A program made the position numbers and the translations under genes. The notes below the pieces were generated by a model that was given only the letters and a program-made list of their open reading frames with translations, was not told the origin of the DNA and did no database searches. A DNA stretch of 64,000 nucleotides from Rotaria sp. Silwood1. Taxonomy: Eukaryota; Rotifera; Eurotatoria; Philodinida; Philodinidae. The stretch lies in NCBI GenBank assembly GCA_905250075.1, contig CAJNOP010000024.1:802508-866507 (forward strand). Reading direction: 5' to 3'. This document shows, in pieces, positions 24,570-36,600 of this stretch. Each line of letters begins with the position of its first letter. Position 1 is the first letter of the stretch.

Positions 24570-25639
24570 GATTAATAATTAGTTTTTTTTTTTGTTTTTT
24601 ATTAATTGAATCACATGTAAGAAATAATTTTTTAATAAAAAATCAACATCACTTGGCAGTGGCCTCTACTCTTATTAGTATTATTGAAGACTAGATGTCG
24701 TAAAGAAACGTTGATACGCTTGATTAATTTCATCTAGATTTTTCTCTCGTCTTACTTATAACTATCTAGTCAAGATTAGTAAGTCAGCTTTTGATACTCT
24801 TGTAATTGAATAATTATTTTTGTTTTTTATTATTTAAGATTAATCAAGACATGAAGAATTCAGCAATTCAATGTAGATGTCTTTATTAAATTAATATGTA
24901 ACTTTACAAACATTTGTCAATGAAAAAAATTAGTATTGTGTTCTATTATTTAATACACTAGCTATATATTTTTAATGATTATCTTTACTAAGAAAACATC
25001 GATAGAAATTTTGTTTTTCTTTACAAGACCAAAACGATACTTTCAACGAATATCATCAATGTTTTCTATGACATTAGAAGCAAACCCGTTATATATATCT
25101 TATAAATTTCTGATATTGTCATTTACTGCTGGTTTTGGTAGTCCGGATTCACAATATTTTCTATGAATTCTGTTTTTTTTTCTTTATATTAATAAATAAC
25201 ATGTGCTGATCCATAAATATCTTCTTTTTTTTATAATTATGTTTTTGAACGGAATTTAGTTTAAAAGCACATGTTTTTATCGCATTTATAATAAACAATT
25301 TATGTATGTTCATTTTATAATGCATCATAAAATCATAATTGGTCATTGATAAATTTCTTTTTTTTTTTTTGATTTGCAGAAAAAAATATATTAAGGCATA
25401 TTTCATGTAGTTACGTAACATACGATAGTCAAGGACGTATTCAAATAAATATTTAGTTATTCAAAACTTTGAGAAAAATACAGTAAACACGACAATTGAT
25501 ATTCTAACATGGATCCAAAATAATGAAACAGAATAGATCGAACATCTATTACATATATGTATGGTTATTATCTGTATTTGTTGATGGATTATCTGCTACG
25601 AGCTTTTTCTGTATTCATATTCTACATATACTGGTGGAT
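24570..25639. other. Intergenic sequence upstream of DNAAF11
   Basis: AT-rich, with several poly-T runs. Small frames at 24975-25166 (+) and 25161-25421 (-) have biased composition and no motif. No repeat array is seen. Confidence 0.4.
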
Positions 25640-25900
25640 AAAATTTTTCGCACGAGTTTCTAATTGAATTATTCTTTTTTGAAAATGTTCAAAAAGAAAA
25701 TAGAATTCACTTGCCTACTCTACAATAGATACGACAATATAAATTTGTTAACTCTTTATCTAAGTATGAAGATAGAGTGTTGACATGTGTGTCATGTCAT
25801 ATCGACTGTGAATTAGGCCAGTTGCTTTATATGCCTAAATATAGCATGTATTCTCTTCTATTCGTCCATATGGATTGTTTTTCATTTTCAAGCTTCCCTC
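25640..25900. repeat. Diverged copy of the 33-kb interspersed repeat
   Basis: Around 25790-25890, GTGTCATGTCATATC and TCTATTCGTCCATATGGATT correspond in order and spacing to GTATCATGTCATATCT and TCTATTCTTGTCCATGTGGATT at about 33020-33145. This is one arm only, without the G-rich array. It shows that the 33-kb sequence is a dispersed repeat family and not unique DNA. Divergence is considerable. Confidence 0.5.
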
Positions 25901-28813
25901 GAAAAAGTCAATCTTCGTCAGAATTATCCAAATTAAGATAAGTACATAGAAAAATAGCTCGAGGTCCGATTTTTCATAAACTATATGACTTTTTATTTGA
26001 CATCTCGTTCTTTCAACACATTGTTAATGATTTCTATCATCATCTACTTCAAAAATATTCTCTTTTCAGAAAAAAAAACACGACATATTTATTCATTTTT
26101 CTACTTATAATGTTCAAATTGTGGATTTCAAAATTTTTAAAGAAACTTCACTATTGTTAATTGTTGCATTTTTGTTTGAAAAAGTATGCAAAAATTTATG
26201 ACATGACAGTCCGTTTTTGAATTAAGCTTTGTTGGTATCATATAAAATTAGCGCGCTACTTTTTTTTGAAGCTATTCAAGATATAAAACTTTTCATCCTT
26301 TTTCTCCGCCTACAAAGTAAAAATTAAAAAAAGCATTCTGTCATGCTCTACATCAGGAAATGCTTTTTTTAACAAAAGAAAAAACTAAGAAAATAGAATC
26401 AAGGCATAAAGAAGATTTTTGTTTTGTTGCCAAATGAGCTAATTTTGACCTCGTTTACTGAATAACTTCTTGAAATATCATTATATATGACTGAAAATTT
26501 TATCATAGCCTCTCCACTATAGCCCTAACATATTCTGAAAATTTGATGTGATTTCAATGTACTTTGCCAAAGATCGATTTTTAAGGGAGAGCTTAAACAT
26601 TTTCAGAGAAAAATAATTTGATTTGAAAATCGTGAGACGAATTTCGTAGACGAAAAAGTAATTATCTCGGACTGTTTTCAGTGCAGTTCAGGTAAGACTC
26701 AATTTTTGTACGAATATAATACAGATAATACCTGTACTATGAAGCAAAAAACACTTGTCAAAAGATATCTTTTTTAACGGAATCACACTAAAAATCAAAT
26801 TGTACAAAAAATTTTGTTTATTACTGTATATCTGACAAATTAGTACAGCTAGTACGAATAATATGCGATTATAAATAATCTTTCATCCATTTAAAGATTT
26901 GATGTTTGAAGTTGGAGAAATTTTAACTGAAAGTTTCAATCAACACAAACTTTTTCATTACGAAATAGGTAGTTAATTTATCAGAATAAAAATCCATGAT
27001 TGACTAAATAGTATATGCTTTAGAAATTAGCTTTGATGATATTTCAGAATAAATAGATTGGATTGAATATAACATTAATAGGTCATGCATTTTATTACCT
27101 AGATATTATCGTTCTGTTATATTCCTTATTAGTTATTTATATTTTTGTTATTGTATGATCATTAAAGACTTGATAAATGTACATAAAGAGAACTGTGCTG
27201 ATACAATGAACTTTTTATTTCTATTAGAAAATAAAAGTATAGCATATTTTTTTTTAAAGAATTTGATTTTTGTTTATCCTAATTATGTATTCAAACTCAT
27301 GTATCAAGTTTTTACTTGTTAATCAATCACATTCTCATTAATACACTATTAAACAATAATTTCATTGGATTGAATCATTTATCAATGTTCGTCACTTCCA
27401 AAGATATTCCAGATGGAACAAACACACTCGGAAACTCTTGTAAATAGTCGTATATTGGCGTATTACGTAGCTGAATATTACGATTGTATTTCAGCTTATG
27501 TGACAACAAGACATACGATAGTTTAGAGAGTTTGTAAACAACTTCCGTTTAACTCATTAGGTCGCCTTAAACAGTCGTATATCTTCTTATACAAGACGAA
27601 GAAATACAGTCGTAATACTGAATTGTGTAGTACAGAAAAATACTGTTGTATTCCGTGCAATATGGAATTTATACGGGTCTTGTACTCCTCGTCCTTGTAT
27701 ATCACTCGTCGGTTAATGTCAATCGTCGCGGTTAGATATAATATTTATAATCTTCTCTGTCGTCAATTGAATCATAGTTACTCAGTGCAAAATTGTGAGA
27801 AGCAGAGAGACAGGCGCAAATGAATTCCCGTTTTTAGATAATATTCTTGCAATCTAGGGAAAATATTTAATTTGCATGTTTTATTCAATTCAACGCAATT
27901 ATTACAATATTATTTTTATTTGTTTGAGTTTTGAAAAATTGCTTAAAAGATACTCAAAATTTTAATTTTATAAAGAAATTGATTTATTGTTTTCATTAAT
28001 TACTTGTCGAAAAGAATAATACATTATTCAAAAAGAAGGGCTATTATGTCGTTTTATTCTATTATAATGATGTTTTAGAATAATTTTTCTTTGTGTTGTT
28101 CAAAAGTGTTATTAATTGAGACTGCGATCATTATTAATTGAAACTGTAAGTGCAAATACCATAAGACAGAAAATGATTCTTTCCTATGTTAGATGACTAT
28201 TTATAGAGTGAAAAAGTTATTTGTACTATAAGAAGTTCAAAAGCTCATATGGATAATTTTAGACAGTGAACTAAATAGACAACCCATTTTTATTTCTATG
28301 AATGATTGTGAAATCAAATTTTACAATAGAATTTCCCTGATGACGAATTTTTACTGATAAAATAGTCTACTAGAACATCTTGCTGTATAAACTTTATTTC
28401 GAAGAGAAATAGATCAAGCAACATAAATCTACAACTGATTTATTTCATTACTAAAACAATGATTAATTGTAAACAAATTGTTTAGAGAAATTTTCATTTG
28501 AATATTATCCAATGTATTGATCATTTATGGAGAGTTTTTGCAAATAATGATGCATTGCTCAGTTTATGTTATCTTTAATTTAATAAAATAACAAAATGAA
28601 TGAGACGTCGTTGAGCTTTAGCATGTTCCTGTTATAATAGAAATTCATATAGAAAAATTATACTATCATAAAATTTTGTTTCGCTTGTGAATAGTGTAGA
28701 ATATCAATTTTATTCAACGAATAATAGGTCATTTATTTTATAATTACAATCACGAAAACATTATATAAGACTAGTAATACGAACGTTTTTCATTGTTTTC
28801 ATTTGTTGTTATT
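25901..28813. other. Intergenic sequence, no gene
   Basis: No exon chain is found. A small imperfect hairpin at about 26326-26371 pairs AAAAAAGCATT with AATGCTTTTTT. The interval 27430-27830 is unusually rich in CGTA-type words and contains overlapping 60-66-codon frames on both strands at 27523-27823, without motif. Confidence 0.45.
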
Positions 28814-29911
28814 TTAATAATGTTCCCAATTATTACTAATTGGAAACACAAAACTTCTTTCAGTAGGTTGAATTCGATTAGCATTTCTTTTTGCACGCCA
28901 CTTTTTCAAATATACATCAAATAGAATAAATTTCAATTGTCGACGAAATCGTGCAGAAATTGAAAGAAAAATATAGAAACTAACCTAAAATAAGAAGAAT
29001 ATAAATTAAATAAATCATGACAAAAAGGATGGTACAATATTTTTACTTACTGCATAATTTACAAAGAACAGAATCGTAAAGACACGATTAACTAATTGAT
29101 ATTGTTTTTGAACAATAGGATTATTGATACGCGATGATATTATATATCGAATAACGTATACAATAAGAAATGGAATTACAGTGATGCAAACGCTAAGAAT
29201 TCTTATTAACACCATTGCTGTTAATTATTGTTCCAAACGTAGCCGTATAATAGATACTTTTCTTTTGGACATAGTACGAACATTACGAAAAGCCATCAGA
29301 CCAAATACACTCATGATGGAAATAGGTATAAAACCTTGAATGATAGGAAAACTAACATATATGGCATACTTAGCAAACGGTCCATCTTTATTTTTGGGAA
29401 CACATGCCGTCGCATTTATTCCGGGTAATGGTTGGAAATCATAAAAAACAAGAAATGGAATGCCGTGTAAAATAGAAACAAATATAAAAATAACAATTAA
29501 GCATCGCATCAATTTGAGATTGATACCTTGACGTCGTTCATACGTTGATGTTGACATACATTGATCAATAACAGCCACACACATTATCATGTGTGACATT
29601 AAACCGAATACTTGTCCAAAAGCTATTGATATTTTGCATGGAAACATGCTATTCACGTTGCCGTAAACTTTGAAGATATTCACAAAAATATTTGGCAATG
29701 TATTAAATAATAACATGCCACTATCAGATATTGATAATATGAGCAGACAAAAAGCACATGGATTTGTACGAAATGTTTTCAAACTTATGAAAACAATGAT
29801 GTTGAGAATATTACCAATTATACCAAAAATAAAAACAAATGATTCAGCAGAAATATTAAGGTAACGAATGGCTAAATCCAATGCAGAAATGAAGTCTGTT
29901 GTAAATGACAT
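28814..29911 (-). CDS. Class A (rhodopsin-like) GPCR, interrupted by an in-frame TAA
   Basis: Two exons, 29911-29051 and 28984-28814, read 342 codons plus stop if the TAA at 29225-29227 (codon 229) is passed. Seven hydrophobic segments are visible: TM1 IFGIIGNILNIIVFISL (GN motif), TM2 with SISDSGMLLF (the usual D), TM3 ending VAVIDQC where DRY is expected, TM4 CLIVIFIFVSILHGIPF, TM5 AIYVSFPIIQGFIPISIM, TM6 VCITVIPFLIVYVIRY and TM7 VFTILFFVNYAVSFYIFLS. TM3 Cys and the second-loop ACVPK Cys can form the conserved disulphide. The pattern DQCMSTS is typical of a large GPCR family in bdelloids, probably peptide receptors; ligand unknown. The stop falls in intracellular loop 3, in RLRLEQ-stop-LTAMVLIR; a CAA to TAA change would explain it. 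A truncated product would lack TM6 and TM7. Either a fresh pseudogene, a null allele or a sequencing error. Confidence 0.85.
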
Positions 29912-30683
29912 TGTTTTATATGTAATATAAATAAATTTTATAAGTGTGTTTCTTTTAAGACCAAACCTGTCATTAAAAAATCAAGCTTAGATGACATACA
30001 TTCAACTCACATAAAATTTTTTGAAATATACTGAGACTGTAGTCGAGGAGTTAGAGTAAAATTTGCAACTTTAAATTGTAGCATTTTCGAAAGATATTCA
30101 ACAAACAAGGATCAGTAACAGCTCATTTATCGAGCAAAAAGAAAAATTTGTAAGTCTTCATTTTATATTCTTAGTTTCTTTTTGCTAGAAAGAACATGTC
30201 AGAATGCAGAATATGAGAGAGATTTTTTTTTTGTTATTCTTACATTTTAAGTAGTGAAAGAGGATGCACGGTTCAATGTCTCAGAAAACTCTCAAGACAT
30301 GACATTCTAGTTAGAAAATTGTTCTTTCTATAATACTAAAAATAACTTAATTAAAAAAAAATCTGAATCTGTGATGACTTGCATCTTGAGATGCTCTTTC
30401 AAAAAGAAAAAAAACGGTTACTGACAACGAAGCTTAGTCAAGAATTCTGAGATATTATCAGAAAAAGCATTAACAGAGAAAAAACCAGAACGATTTCCCG
30501 CTTTTCCTAAAAATAAAGCATATGTTTCAAGCAGAAAGTGATGAAAGTCAATTAAAAATTTTGCAAAACATGAGTTGTAAAAAAAAAGAAAACATGTCAT
30601 TTATAAAAGGTCAGACCTCGATCTATCTTCCCATATATTTACCTCAATTTAGACTTTGCTGAACGAAAATTGACCTTTTTCAA
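29912..30683. other. GPCR upstream region, no gene
   Basis: AT-rich. A 60-codon minus-strand frame at 30418-30600 shows no motif. Nothing else is supported. Confidence 0.4.
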
Positions 30684-30705
30684 GGGGGGAAAGGGGAGGG
30701 GGAGG
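30684..30705 (+). other. G-rich purine tract
   Basis: Runs of six, four, five and two G separated only by A stand out in DNA that is otherwise about three-quarters AT. Three long G runs plus a GG could support an imperfect quadruplex or a triplex. No function is shown. Confidence 0.6.
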
Positions 30706-30807
30706 CAAGACTTAAGATTTCAAATGAACAAACAAGAAAACATCAATGCACTGAAGTAAAATGTTCTCTGTTTTAATGTTTCTATCAGACAGATGACTCT
30801 ATATATA

Positions 30808-30845
30808 ATAATCCTAAATCTTATTTGCATAAGATTTAGGATTAT
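30808..30845. repeat. Perfect 17-bp hairpin with 4-nt loop
   Basis: ATAATCCTAAATCTTAT (30808-30824) is followed by the loop TTGC and the exact reverse complement (30829-30845). It may be an inverted-repeat relic or a terminator-like structure; no poly-T or gene end is adjacent. Confidence 0.8.
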
Positions 30846-32774
30846 AGTGAAAAACAAACAAATTCTTATTGTTAATTAAGACAATGATAATCTAGGATAA
30901 TAAGTGCTCGAAAATTATTATTTTCTTCCAAAGCAGACTTAGGTGAATTTAAGATTATTTTACATGATAAGATCAAGACAGAGTTATATAAAGAACATTT
31001 GAATATTAAATTTTATTATTCATTAGCACTTGTATTCAATAAGCTTTTGCCTTACAGAAAACTAAAGCAACACCGTTTGAAACTAAATATTTGTAAATTT
31101 CTTTACATATATATATTGTTTCTTCGCGATCCTGCATTACCAGGCATTCGTCCACCAGCAAATTGAATAATTATGATACGAAGCACTTGATACTGAACAG
31201 TCGAAATTTTATTCTTTTACTAATTCTGTATCCACAAACCATATGTTTTGACGCGATAATCTCGAGAACAGTACATCGTCTGATGCTTATTGAAATCCAA
31301 TGAGAGACATTCAGATCTGTATATACTGCAAGTTTTATCTGATTCCCAGTACCATGGTTCATTCACTCAAAAAAAGTTTTGAGTATTATGTCTAATCTAT
31401 GCATTATTTTGTTTAATTAATAATAGGTGCCAAAGTCTTTGGAAAAATGTCAAATTGTTATATCATATTGCTAACTTCTGAACCAATAATTTTTTTTTTT
31501 TGTTAGAAAGAATAATATCTGAACAAAAAATTTTGCAGGAGACATATTTTTCAGAAGAAATCTAAGAAGAAGGAGTTGTTTAAAACCAAAAACCTCTAAA
31601 AAAAGTTCTTCCAACTTCACCATCACGCTATATCATTTTTCTACTTTTCATTAAATTTTTTATATTAGAAGTAGAATGAATAATAGACTTTGAATAATTA
31701 GTTTTGTAGTGAATTTACTCTTGGATTTTGTTATAAATTATAGCTACTTGTGAACGAGACTCTAGAATTTGGTCACTCTTACCATTTAACAGTTATACAA
31801 CGATGAAAAATAGTTTTTGAATTGTTTTTTCCTAGTAAATATCTATGATTTGGCATACTGTGAATAAGGAACGCAAAAAAAATTCAGTTCATGCATGGTT
31901 CTTGGAGATTGTGCTTGATAATCTGCCAAACTGATCGTTCTTGCAAAACTCTATTTTAGAAAAAATGTCAATTTTCAAGTTTTCTTGAAAAAGAAAATCA
32001 AGAACGGTTCTGAAAAATTTTACCAAAACTGGCATCCATTGAACTTTTCAGATGTTACATTGTGGTGAATTTTTTTTTAACTAGAATTTAGTCCATATAG
32101 CTCAAAATCATAGAGAAATAGAAACTTTTCAAGTTATAAAAACTTTTTCAGATGTGTCTGGTTTTTAGCTTTTTCTTCTTAGATTTGTTTGAGAAAAATA
32201 TTATTGAAAAACAAATTCAATTGGTATAGAAGTTGGCAATGTAATGTAACAACAGAGTTTGACATCTTTTCAAGGACTTGTACACAACTTAATTATGTCA
32301 ATTTAATGAAATGAGAGAAGGTGATGATCTTAGCAAAAGGTTAACAATCGTTGGCACTAATGATAATCTGTCAATAGACAGTTGTTGACATCTTCTTTTA
32401 TTAATTAGCCGAACTCTATGGAGATTACTAGTAATGTCATTTGTAATGATTGTGCAAAAAAAACGACAGTGAAAAGCATCAAAGTTCTTTCCTTGTCAAA
32501 GATTTACACAGCACTTTTATTTGACCATTTTTCATAGATACCTGAAGTACGAAGTCGATACAATTCGTTAAAGTACTTCAATCTAAACTAGAAACAATTC
32601 ATATAGATAAAGTTTCTGCGAATCTTCCAATGTTTGATTTTCCAAGTGAGTGCTGGACAAAATTTTACATATAATTAACAAATCAAATTCTTTTTCTCGT
32701 GAATTATTAAGAAAAAAACAGAGTCCATCTGGATGAATAGAAGAAACTGCGGGTTACATTTTCATAAATAATAC
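30846..32774. other. Intergenic sequence with weak inverted similarity
   Basis: No gene seen. A block at about 31545-31610 (AATCTAAGAAGAAGGAG followed by AAAACC) is similar in inverted orientation to about 32135-32200, suggesting a decayed inverted repeat of about 650 bp. A 63-codon minus-strand frame at 31171-31362 has no motif. Confidence 0.35.
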
Positions 32775-33090
32775 TTTTTTAAAGAAAAACTTTCTAAGAA
32801 GCAGTTTATTTACTTTAGGGTAGATATGACATGACACGCTTGTCAACTTTCCATCTCTGTATTTTCTTAAAGAATTCTTTTGAACTGCAACACTATATTA
32901 TTGGGAGAAAATTCACAAACTAGCAATAATCTTTGAGAATTATCTTCAGAAACATTATTCCCATGATCTAATGTTGCAGTTCAAAAAAATTTCTTTATGT
33001 AAATATGGCGATAGAGGGATAATAAGTGTATCATGTCATATCTAGTGTAAACTAAGTCATTTGTTCTACAGAGAATTTTTCTTTTAAAAG
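32775..33090. repeat. Imperfect palindromic element, ~315 bp
   Basis: The left arm, about 32775-32915, is an inverted match to about 32950-33090. Clear paired blocks are AGATATGACATGACAC with GTATCATGTCATATCT, and TTTGAACTGCAACA with TGTTGCAGTTCAAA near the loop. Indels separate the blocks. It abuts the G-rich hairpin array at 33151. No coding capacity. Confidence 0.7.
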
Positions 33091-33150
33091 CTACATTTGC
33101 CAAACTATAGCTAGTATTTCGTTCTATTCTTGTCCATGTGGATTCTGCAG

Positions 33151-33274
33151 GTGTGGGTGTGGGTGGGGTGTGGGTGTGTGGGGTGTGGAGTGTGGAGTGT
33201 GGGTGTGGGTGTGGGTGTAGTTTTCCTGTCAATAGACACCCACACCCACACACCCAGCCACCCACACCCACCCT
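33151..33274. repeat. Telomere-like TGTGGG/CCCACA hairpin array, copy 1
   Basis: About 70 bp of degenerate (TGTGGG)n, with GTGGAG and GGGG variants, runs to 33220. A short linker TTTTCCTGTCAATAGAC (33221-33237) follows, then a CCCACA array to 33274, so the two arrays face each other as a hairpin. TGTGGG is, from memory, the telomeric unit of bdelloid rotifers. The minus-strand His/Thr/Pro-rich frames across this segment are translations of the repeat and not genes. Confidence 0.85.
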
Positions 33275-33530
33275 CTGAGATTGTTTGCTCTTCCTCTCTC
33301 TGGTAATACATAATCTGGTCATTTTGTTGTTCTGTTTGCTTTTTTTTTCTTCTCATTTTACACTTAAAGGGTTTAGCATTTTTCTTCTCGTGTAAAAATG
33401 GAGGACAAGAACCGTATCAGTATTGGATGTCTTATCATATTTGAAAAGAACGTATGTTCTTTATTGGTAAAATAAAAAATTGAGCGGAGTAAGAATTGTC
33501 TCTGTGACACGCAATTAGGTTTTCGATGAT

Positions 33531-33664
33531 GTATGTGGGTGTGGGTGTGGGTGGGGCGTGGGTGTGAGTGTGAGTGTGCGTGTGGGTGTGGGTGTGTGGG
33601 TGTGTGGAATGTGGGTGTGGGTGTAGTTTTCCTGTCAATAGACATCCACACCCACACCCGCACT
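33531..33664. repeat. Telomere-like TGTGGG/CCCACA hairpin array, copy 2
   Basis: The same architecture as copy 1: a (TGTGGG)n array with TGAG and TGCG variants to about 33624, the identical 17-nt linker TTTTCCTGTCAATAGAC at about 33627-33643, then ATCCACACCCACACCC. The 256 bp between the copies is unrelated, so the duplicated unit is the array-linker-array module itself. Confidence 0.85.
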
Positions 33665-36600
33665 TTCCAAAGTCCGTGATTCTTACAGGCAATGGCTCTT
33701 AAGTTAAGACAAAGCTATAAGAAAAATTTTATTTACTACCCTATTCAGTTAATGCAATGCAAAGCACAACATTTACGTAGTCCTCTGAAGTTTCTTATTT
33801 GACACATAACTCGAAATCGCTAATTTGTGTTATTATTATCTGAAGTTTGGAGAGTTGTACGATTTTCCTTGTAGTCTGATTACAGAATTCCAGATCCCAC
33901 TATGATCAATTTTTTTGACAATCGAATATGAAGTTCCGTTCGTTCGGAATTAGTTCCACAAAATGATGATTTTCAAGTGAGGGCTCTGTTTTTTTTTTCA
34001 CTGAATGACAATGACTTTCAGTAGCAAGTGATTAAACCGAATGTTACTGTTATCTTTCAAAGTTTTCGTTATACCAAAGATTGGTAATTGAAATTCAAAA
34101 TGTATTCGTTAGGTTCCTATTTCAAACGAAACTTAAATAATTATGATGATATATGAATATAATTGAGTTAATTTACTTTCTGTTTAAGAAAAGTTGTTAA
34201 GAGTTGTGAGAGGGTCTACAATGTTAGCTAAATATGTAGTTCCTGCTAAAAAGAAATGTGTACTATTAATATACGAAGGATCTTGTTTTGTACTTCGAAT
34301 TAATCTAATAGCACCATGGATCACCAAACAAATTCTATCACATTGTTCAGATTGTGATAGTAACTTTGAATCAATAGATCCAAAACATATATTAAAATAT
34401 CAGATGAAAAAGAACGATTCTTGAAAGAGAAGTTTTGAAATAAGTATTGATAAAGATAGTTGGAATAAAAACAAATTACAAATAATTATCTTTCATTATT
34501 TTATTATTAGACATGAAAAATGAAAAGTAGATCACACTGAGTAATGACGATGATGAAGGACCATAACTTAAGTTAGGCCATAAACTTGTGCTTTTGCAGA
34601 AAAATCAATAGTGAAAAACCTGAAAGTTGAATTCAATTATTGAATAATGAAATGAAAGATATTCAACTGTTCACTAACATCGAGATAGATGCAATGCATC
34701 TCCTCTCGAGGCAACCACACCGAGAGAGATATGTGTATGAGTTTACATGCCGCTCAATTAATATGAATAGTTGAATATCTTTACTTCAATACCTAATATA
34801 AAATAATGCTACATCTAAAAGAAACAAAACTGATTCGTGTATGAAACTTTAATTTGCATTAACAGAACCATAATATGAATTTCAAAAGATTATTAAATAT
34901 TGAAAATTATTCAGTGTTTAGAGGATATTATGAGTACATTCAAGGTTGAATATGAAATTTTGATAAAAGTTCGAGGATTTTTCTATGACATTCATTCATT
35001 CTACCTATTCAGGACAAATACATTTTTGCTAGTGGTCATCTGTTCTCAATTTTAGTGATATCTATAATGCATTTACGTAATCACATTTAGTAGTGATGGG
35101 CTGCGCAGAAATTTTAAAATTTGCGAAAATTCACGTAAATGAAACAATAGTTATGAAACCTATGCGAAAATAGATCTCTACCACGATCTACTAGACTTTT
35201 CGGTTACTCTTCCATGACTTCGTATTTTCTTTCGTAACATTTCGTTTCTTACAAACCTCCTACAGTCCATCACTAGTTTACAGTGAAAATAAGATATTCA
35301 AACAGGCTGTATACCATCATAACACTTGATATAGAAGTATGGTTGTAACGTAATGAGATTACGGTACATATCGAAGCATACAAGCCGAAAATACGACTAG
35401 TTTAATGTCGTAATATTGTCGTGTTTTTCACCATTTACTGATCGTAATCGAACCGTACACGATATATGTTTTGATTGACCTGAATATAATCAACTTGAAC
35501 AAATTCTCGAACAATCCGCCACGAATACATATTGCGTAAGATTGTTTCTGCTTGCAACCCTTTAGTTTTTCGTTCCTATTTTTTTCCTAGTTGACAGAAT
35601 TAAGCGATGATATTCGAAACTATTTAAACAGTAGTAAATTTCTAAAAATAAACCAGCTAACATATTTATGAAAAAGATCGTACATATACATAGTAGACGT
35701 CAGAAGCCCTGCTATTAGTAAAAAGTATCTAAACTTGAATCTTTTCGCCTGATATGATTTCTATAAATGGAGCTCGGTAAATCCTAGTCGTAAACAAGGA
35801 CATGAGTTTGATTGGCATTCAATACTGTGAAGCCTCACAGTCTATCTTTTTATTGGCAAACAAAGCCTCAGATATCTTTATTGTTTTACAGATCGAAGAC
35901 TCTAAACGACTGTGATCCATAGGCACAACAATGTTTCTATTAGCTAGGATGATCTTCACATAGATTTCTGCTATATCGATGATTGTAACCAAGAAATTTT
36001 TAACGAATACTTGGTTAGAGAAAGAAGCTCATCGGAGAAAATTTTAACGCAAATGTTAAAATCGATCGGAATTACAAGTGTCCTTTTTGATCAATCGCAT
36101 CGAGCAATTAAAGATAATTTCATAAACCAAGCAAAGTACAATCGTATGACATGAAATTTTTATTGGTGATAGATACAGTACCGAGCTTTTGGCTGATGGG
36201 ACCAGACGCTGTGAGTTTCCTTACTAATATTAAAACACTCACGTCTGAATAAAAAATTTATTATTGACCTTGTAGCTCCTTCTTTTCAGAGCTGATCAAG
36301 TCTTAGTAACTGGTTTCGCTTAGGGTTCATCACACTCTGTTTATCACCAAAATAGCAAACTAACGGATTCGCGCTTACATGATTTTTCGCTGGTATTAGG
36401 ACTTTTGACGACTAGTATATGCCTACAATATAATGTATTCGTAGGTAATACCTATATAAAACCTAACAAACTGAAAACATATAAAGCACGAATAATTGCT
36501 AATAATAATGGAAAAACATCTGGAAATATTTTAATGATACATTTAAATTGACAAGTGATATTCACCAAAAAAAAAAAAGAAACAGAAACTTGGTTAAACA

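Noticed and set aside
27523..27823. Overlapping frames on both strands in a CGTA-rich stretch
   Set aside because: Neither strand gives a motif or exon partner; the open frames follow from local composition.
33111..33692. Minus-strand His/Thr/Pro-rich frames
   Set aside because: They are translations of the CCCACA array and have no independent coding evidence.
35949..36152. Plus-strand frame with YIDD, the catalytic motif of many reverse transcriptases
   Set aside because: Only this tetrapeptide fits. A stop lies directly upstream and neighbouring RT blocks are missing in all frames.
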